Positions 5,377 through 7,486 of a stretch of DNA of 7,486 bases are shown in pieces (within the stretch, counting starts at the first letter, position 1; every line of letters starts with the position of its first letter). Source of the stretch: JAEUMW01 sp039807745 (GTDB lineage Bacteria; Pseudomonadota; Gammaproteobacteria; Burkholderiales; JAEUMW01); NCBI GenBank assembly GCA_039807745.1, contig JBDHRV010000163.1, positions 1-7,486 of the forward strand, given 5' to 3'. Below the pieces are notes generated by a model that was given only the letters and a program-made list of their open reading frames with translations, was not told where the DNA came from and did no database searches. The position numbers and the translations under genes are program-made.

Positions 5377-6309
5377 GTGGTGAGTCCCTTGCGGACGGTG
5401 GTCCCGCTGGGGGTGAGCGGGCTCACGAAACGCTACGGCGATGCAGCAGTCGTGACGGGCCTGGATCTCGGGCTCGAGACCGGGGAGTGCTTCGGTCTGC
5501 TCGGCCCGAACGGCGCCGGGAAGACCACGACGCTGCGCCTCTGCCTCGGCCTCACCGAACCCGACGCCGGCGAGATCCACGTGCTCGGTCTGCCGGTCCC
5601 CGCCCGCGCCCGGGAAGCGCGGTTGCGCATCGGGGTCGTGCCGCAGTCCGACACCCTCGACCCCGACTTCACCGTCTACGAGAACCTGCTCGTCTTCGGC
5701 CGCTACTTCGGCCAGGACGACGCGCTCACCAGGCGTCGCATCCCGGATCTGCTGGAATTCGCCGGGCTCGCAGGGCGCGCGCAGGCGACCATCCAGACCC
5801 TGTCCGGTGGCATGAAGCGGCGCCTCGCGCTGGCGCGCGCACTCATCAACGACCCCGATCTCATCCTCCTCGACGAGCCGACCACCGGCCTCGATCCGCA
5901 GGCCCGGCACCTCATCTGGGACCGCCTGAAGCGCCTCACTGCGCAGGGCAAGACCTTGCTGCTCACGACCCACTTCATGGACGAGGCGGAGCGGCTCTGT
6001 CATCGCCTCGCCATACTGGATCAGGGACGGCTCATCGCGCAGGGCAGTCCGCAGGCACTGATCGCACGGTACATCGAGCCGCAGGTGGTCGAGGTCTACG
6101 GCGATGGCGTCGAGGACTGGCAGGCGCACGCCGGCAGGCAGCACGCGGATCGCTGCGAGCAGACCGGCGAGACGGTGTTCTGCTACGTGCGCGACGCCGA
6201 CCCGCTGATCGCGTCCCTGAGCGAATGGCCACGGCTGCGCTATCTGCATCGACCGGCGGACCTGGAGGATGTCTTCCTCAAGCTGACCGGGCGCGAGCTC
6301 AGGGATTGA
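5377..6309 (+). CDS. NodI/DrrA-like ABC transporter ATP-binding protein
   Basis: A 310-residue ABC ATPase that would drive export with an ABC-2 type permease at the inner membrane. All nucleotide-binding motifs are intact: Walker A GPNGAGKTT (43-51), Q-loop VPQSDTL at 88-94, signature LSGGMKRRL (142-150), Walker B LILLDEP (162-168) and the switch histidine in TTHFMDEAERL (His199). The sequence following the core (ARYIEPQVVEVYG) resembles the NodI subgroup, as do the LSGGMKRR and LINDP stretches. NodI of rhizobia exports lipochitin oligosaccharides, but NodI-like proteins are common in non-nodulating bacteria, so no such role is implied. Two adjacent GTG codons (5377 and 5380) can serve as start; the first follows directly on the hydrolase stop. 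The odd point is that no permease gene follows within the window. Confidence 0.93.
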   Translation: MVSPLRTVVPLGVSGLTKRYGDAAVVTGLDLGLETGECFGLLGPNGAGKTTTLRLCLGLTEPDAGEIHVLGLPVPARAREARLRIGVVPQSDTLDPDFTVYENLLVFGRYFGQDDALTRRRIPDLLEFAGLAGRAQATIQTLSGGMKRRLALARALINDPDLILLDEPTTGLDPQARHLIWDRLKRLTAQGKTLLLTTHFMDEAERLCHRLAILDQGRLIAQGSPQALIARYIEPQVVEVYGDGVEDWQAHAGRQHADRCEQTGETVFCYVRDADPLIASLSEWPRLRYLHRPADLEDVFLKLTGRELRD

Positions 6310-6342
6310 CGCTATCTCGTTCGGCCTACGCCTTCCGAGGGA

Positions 6343-6371
6343 TTGATCTGCGGCGGATTTGGGCGAATGCT
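6343..6371 (+). promoter_or_regulatory. Possible weak promoter before the metalloprotease
   Basis: TTGATC (6343-6348) and AATGCT (6366-6371) stand 17 bp apart in the 140-bp gap after the ABC ATPase gene. The matches to consensus are four and three of six, so this is only a candidate. The gap contains no recognisable gene or permease remnant. Confidence 0.18.
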
Positions 6372-6434
6372 GTCACACGTAAGGGTCTGACCGAGGCGCG
6401 CAGCCTGCGCGGCCTCGCCACCATGCTCCACTTC

Positions 6435-6441
6435 GGAGGAG
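6435..6441 (+). promoter_or_regulatory. Ribosome binding site of the metalloprotease gene
   Basis: GGAGGAG lies eight bases before the ATG at 6450. It fixes that start over the in-frame ATG at 6423, which would sit upstream of this site. Confidence 0.75.
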
Positions 6442-6449
6442 ATACGCAC

Positions 6450-7463
6450 ATGGCCATCACCGACAAAGTCTGTTTCGATCGCGTGCTGCCGGCAGAGACG
6501 CGGCGCCCCCGCACCGGACGCCTGCTCATGCTCGCGAGCGGCCCCACCCGTGCCGCCTTCCAGGTGGCCAAGCTGTGGCCCAATGGCTCGACCATCCGCA
6601 TGCGCTTTCTCGGCGGCACCCCCGCCCAGCAGGCGCTGGTGAAGCAGCACGCGGTCAAGTGGACGGAAAGCGCGAACTTGCAGTTCGAATTCGGCGACGC
6701 GACGAATGCTCAGGTCCGCATCGCCTTCGCCGACGACGGCGCGTGGTCGTACATCGGCACCGACGCGCTCGGCATTCCCGCGGGTCAGCCGACCATGAAC
6801 TTCGGCTGGCTGGACGAAGGGGTGATCCTGCACGAATTCGGGCACATGATCGCGATGATCCACGAGCATCAGAATCCGCGCGACAACCCGATCCAGTGGA
6901 ACAAGCCGGTGGTGAACGCGGCCTTGAGCGGGCCGCCCAACTTCTGGGACCAGAACACCATCGACCACAACATGTATGCACAGTACGACGTGACGCAGAT
7001 CAACGGCAGCGCGCTCGATCCTCAGTCCGTCATGCTCTACAGCTTCCCGGCGAGTTGGACCGTGAATGGCTTCCATACCGACCCCAACGAGACTCTGTCG
7101 GCGGTCGACAGGGAATTCGCGGCGCGGGTCTATCCGCGGGGGCAAACCACCGCCCCGGTCGAGCTGTCGGTGTTCGAGGGCGGTACCGAAGCGAGCATCG
7201 GCCAGCCGGGCGAAGAGGACCGTTTCCAGTTCAAGGCACGCACGCCGGGCCGCTACACCGTGGAAACGGAGGGACCGACCGATCTCGTCATGACGCTGTT
7301 CGGCCCGGGCGGCGTGCTGGTCGCGCAGGACGACGATAGCGGTGTGGGGCGCAACCCGCGGATCGTGACGGAACTCACGCCCGGCACGTACGACGTGCAG
7401 GTGCGGCACTTCAACACGGCGGGCGGCACGGGGTCGTACTCGATCAAGGTGAGCAAAGGGTAG
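6450..7463 (+). CDS. Astacin-like (M12-type) zinc metalloprotease with PPC domain
   Basis: A 337-residue protein with two parts. Residues about 45-230 form a zinc protease of the metzincin type: the zinc site HEFGHMIAMIHEHQ (128-141) gives ligands His128, His132 and His138 with catalytic Glu129, and the Met-turn is SVMLYSFP with Met195. The HEHQNP extension and the segment after it (GPPNFWDQNTIDHNMYAQYD) resemble bacterial proteases filed as M12A/astacin-like. Residues about 235-337 resemble a bacterial pre-peptidase C-terminal (PPC) domain, a beta-sandwich usual in secreted proteases: DRFQFKARTPGRYTVET, a DLVMTLFGPGG strand, QDDDSG and a closing GTYDVQVRHF-to-SYSIKVS strand. Such enzymes normally act outside the cell, yet the N-terminus (MAITDKVCFDRVLPAETRRP) has no signal peptide. 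The start is set by GGAGGAG upstream. It is separated from the ABC ATPase by 140 bp and may be an independent unit. Confidence 0.9.
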   Translation: MAITDKVCFDRVLPAETRRPRTGRLLMLASGPTRAAFQVAKLWPNGSTIRMRFLGGTPAQQALVKQHAVKWTESANLQFEFGDATNAQVRIAFADDGAWSYIGTDALGIPAGQPTMNFGWLDEGVILHEFGHMIAMIHEHQNPRDNPIQWNKPVVNAALSGPPNFWDQNTIDHNMYAQYDVTQINGSALDPQSVMLYSFPASWTVNGFHTDPNETLSAVDREFAARVYPRGQTTAPVELSVFEGGTEASIGQPGEEDRFQFKARTPGRYTVETEGPTDLVMTLFGPGGVLVAQDDDSGVGRNPRIVTELTPGTYDVQVRHFNTAGGTGSYSIKVSKG

Positions 7464-7486
7464 GTTTGGGCCGGCCAGGGCCTGCT

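Noticed and set aside
4711..6249. A 512-residue minus-strand open frame opposite the hydrolase and ABC ATPase.
   Set aside because: It is a mirror of GC-biased third positions in two well-supported genes, has no recognisable domains, and is rich in His, Arg, Gln and Glu as antisense shadows usually are.
5377..6309. Reading the NodI-like ATPase as part of a nodulation locus.
   Set aside because: No nodJ, nodABC or nod-box-like context is present, and NodI-like ATPases are widespread outside rhizobia.
5244..6449. A continuous open frame runs from 5244 into the metalloprotease and would give a 739-residue protein.
   Set aside because: The upstream part overlaps the hydrolase and the ABC ATPase in another frame and reads as arginine- and proline-rich shadow sequence. 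The strong GGAGGAG before ATG 6450 marks the real start.
6312..7409. A 365-residue minus-strand open frame opposite the metalloprotease.
   Set aside because: The opposite strand carries intact zinc-site, Met-turn and PPC motifs; the antisense product shows none.

Overview
The window is GC-rich and densely coded (nine genes in about 7.5 kb), with overlapping gene ends and strong GGAG-type ribosome binding sites. Two of its short exported proteins have typical Gram-negative signal peptides. The protein families (YjiN-type DUF445, the DHH/VanZ pair, a thioredoxin-like ferredoxin with a COG2945-type hydrolase, a NodI-like ATPase) fit a proteobacterium. I would guess a betaproteobacterium or a close gammaproteobacterium, but this rests on recalled protein style, not on any phylogeny. 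There are no tRNA or rRNA genes, CRISPR arrays, insertion sequences or phage genes. It reads as ordinary chromosome.

Layout. Positions 80-1655, minus strand: a small secreted PepSY-type protein followed 37 bp later by a DUF445 membrane protein, probably one transcript. Positions 1779-2729, minus strand: a DHH-family phosphoesterase. Positions 2728-3849, plus strand: a multi-pass VanZ-family membrane protein whose start codon shares a CATG with the start of the DHH gene. A dyad-symmetric element is centred on that junction. Positions 3855-4322, minus strand: a small exported helical protein resembling Spy/CpxP-like proteins, ending 5 bp from the VanZ stop.

Positions 4323-4438 are a compact divergent promoter region. 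Each strand carries a perfect TATAAT, and both lie in the same 11-base word, TATAATTGGCG, forming an inverted repeat. From it a tight plus-strand operon runs: (2Fe-2S) ferredoxin (TTG start, 4439-4747), alpha/beta hydrolase (TTG start overlapping the previous stop, 4744-5376) and NodI/DrrA-like ABC ATPase (GTG start directly after the previous stop, 5377-6309). The usual permease partner of such an ATPase is not next to it. After a 140-bp gap comes an astacin-like zinc metalloprotease with a C-terminal PPC domain (6450-7463) and no visible signal peptide.

I do not see a clearly new multi-gene system. The observations most worth following are the palindrome at the DHH/VanZ divergent start, the mirrored promoter words, the three-gene operon with only non-ATG starts, the missing permease, and the leaderless-looking metalloprotease.
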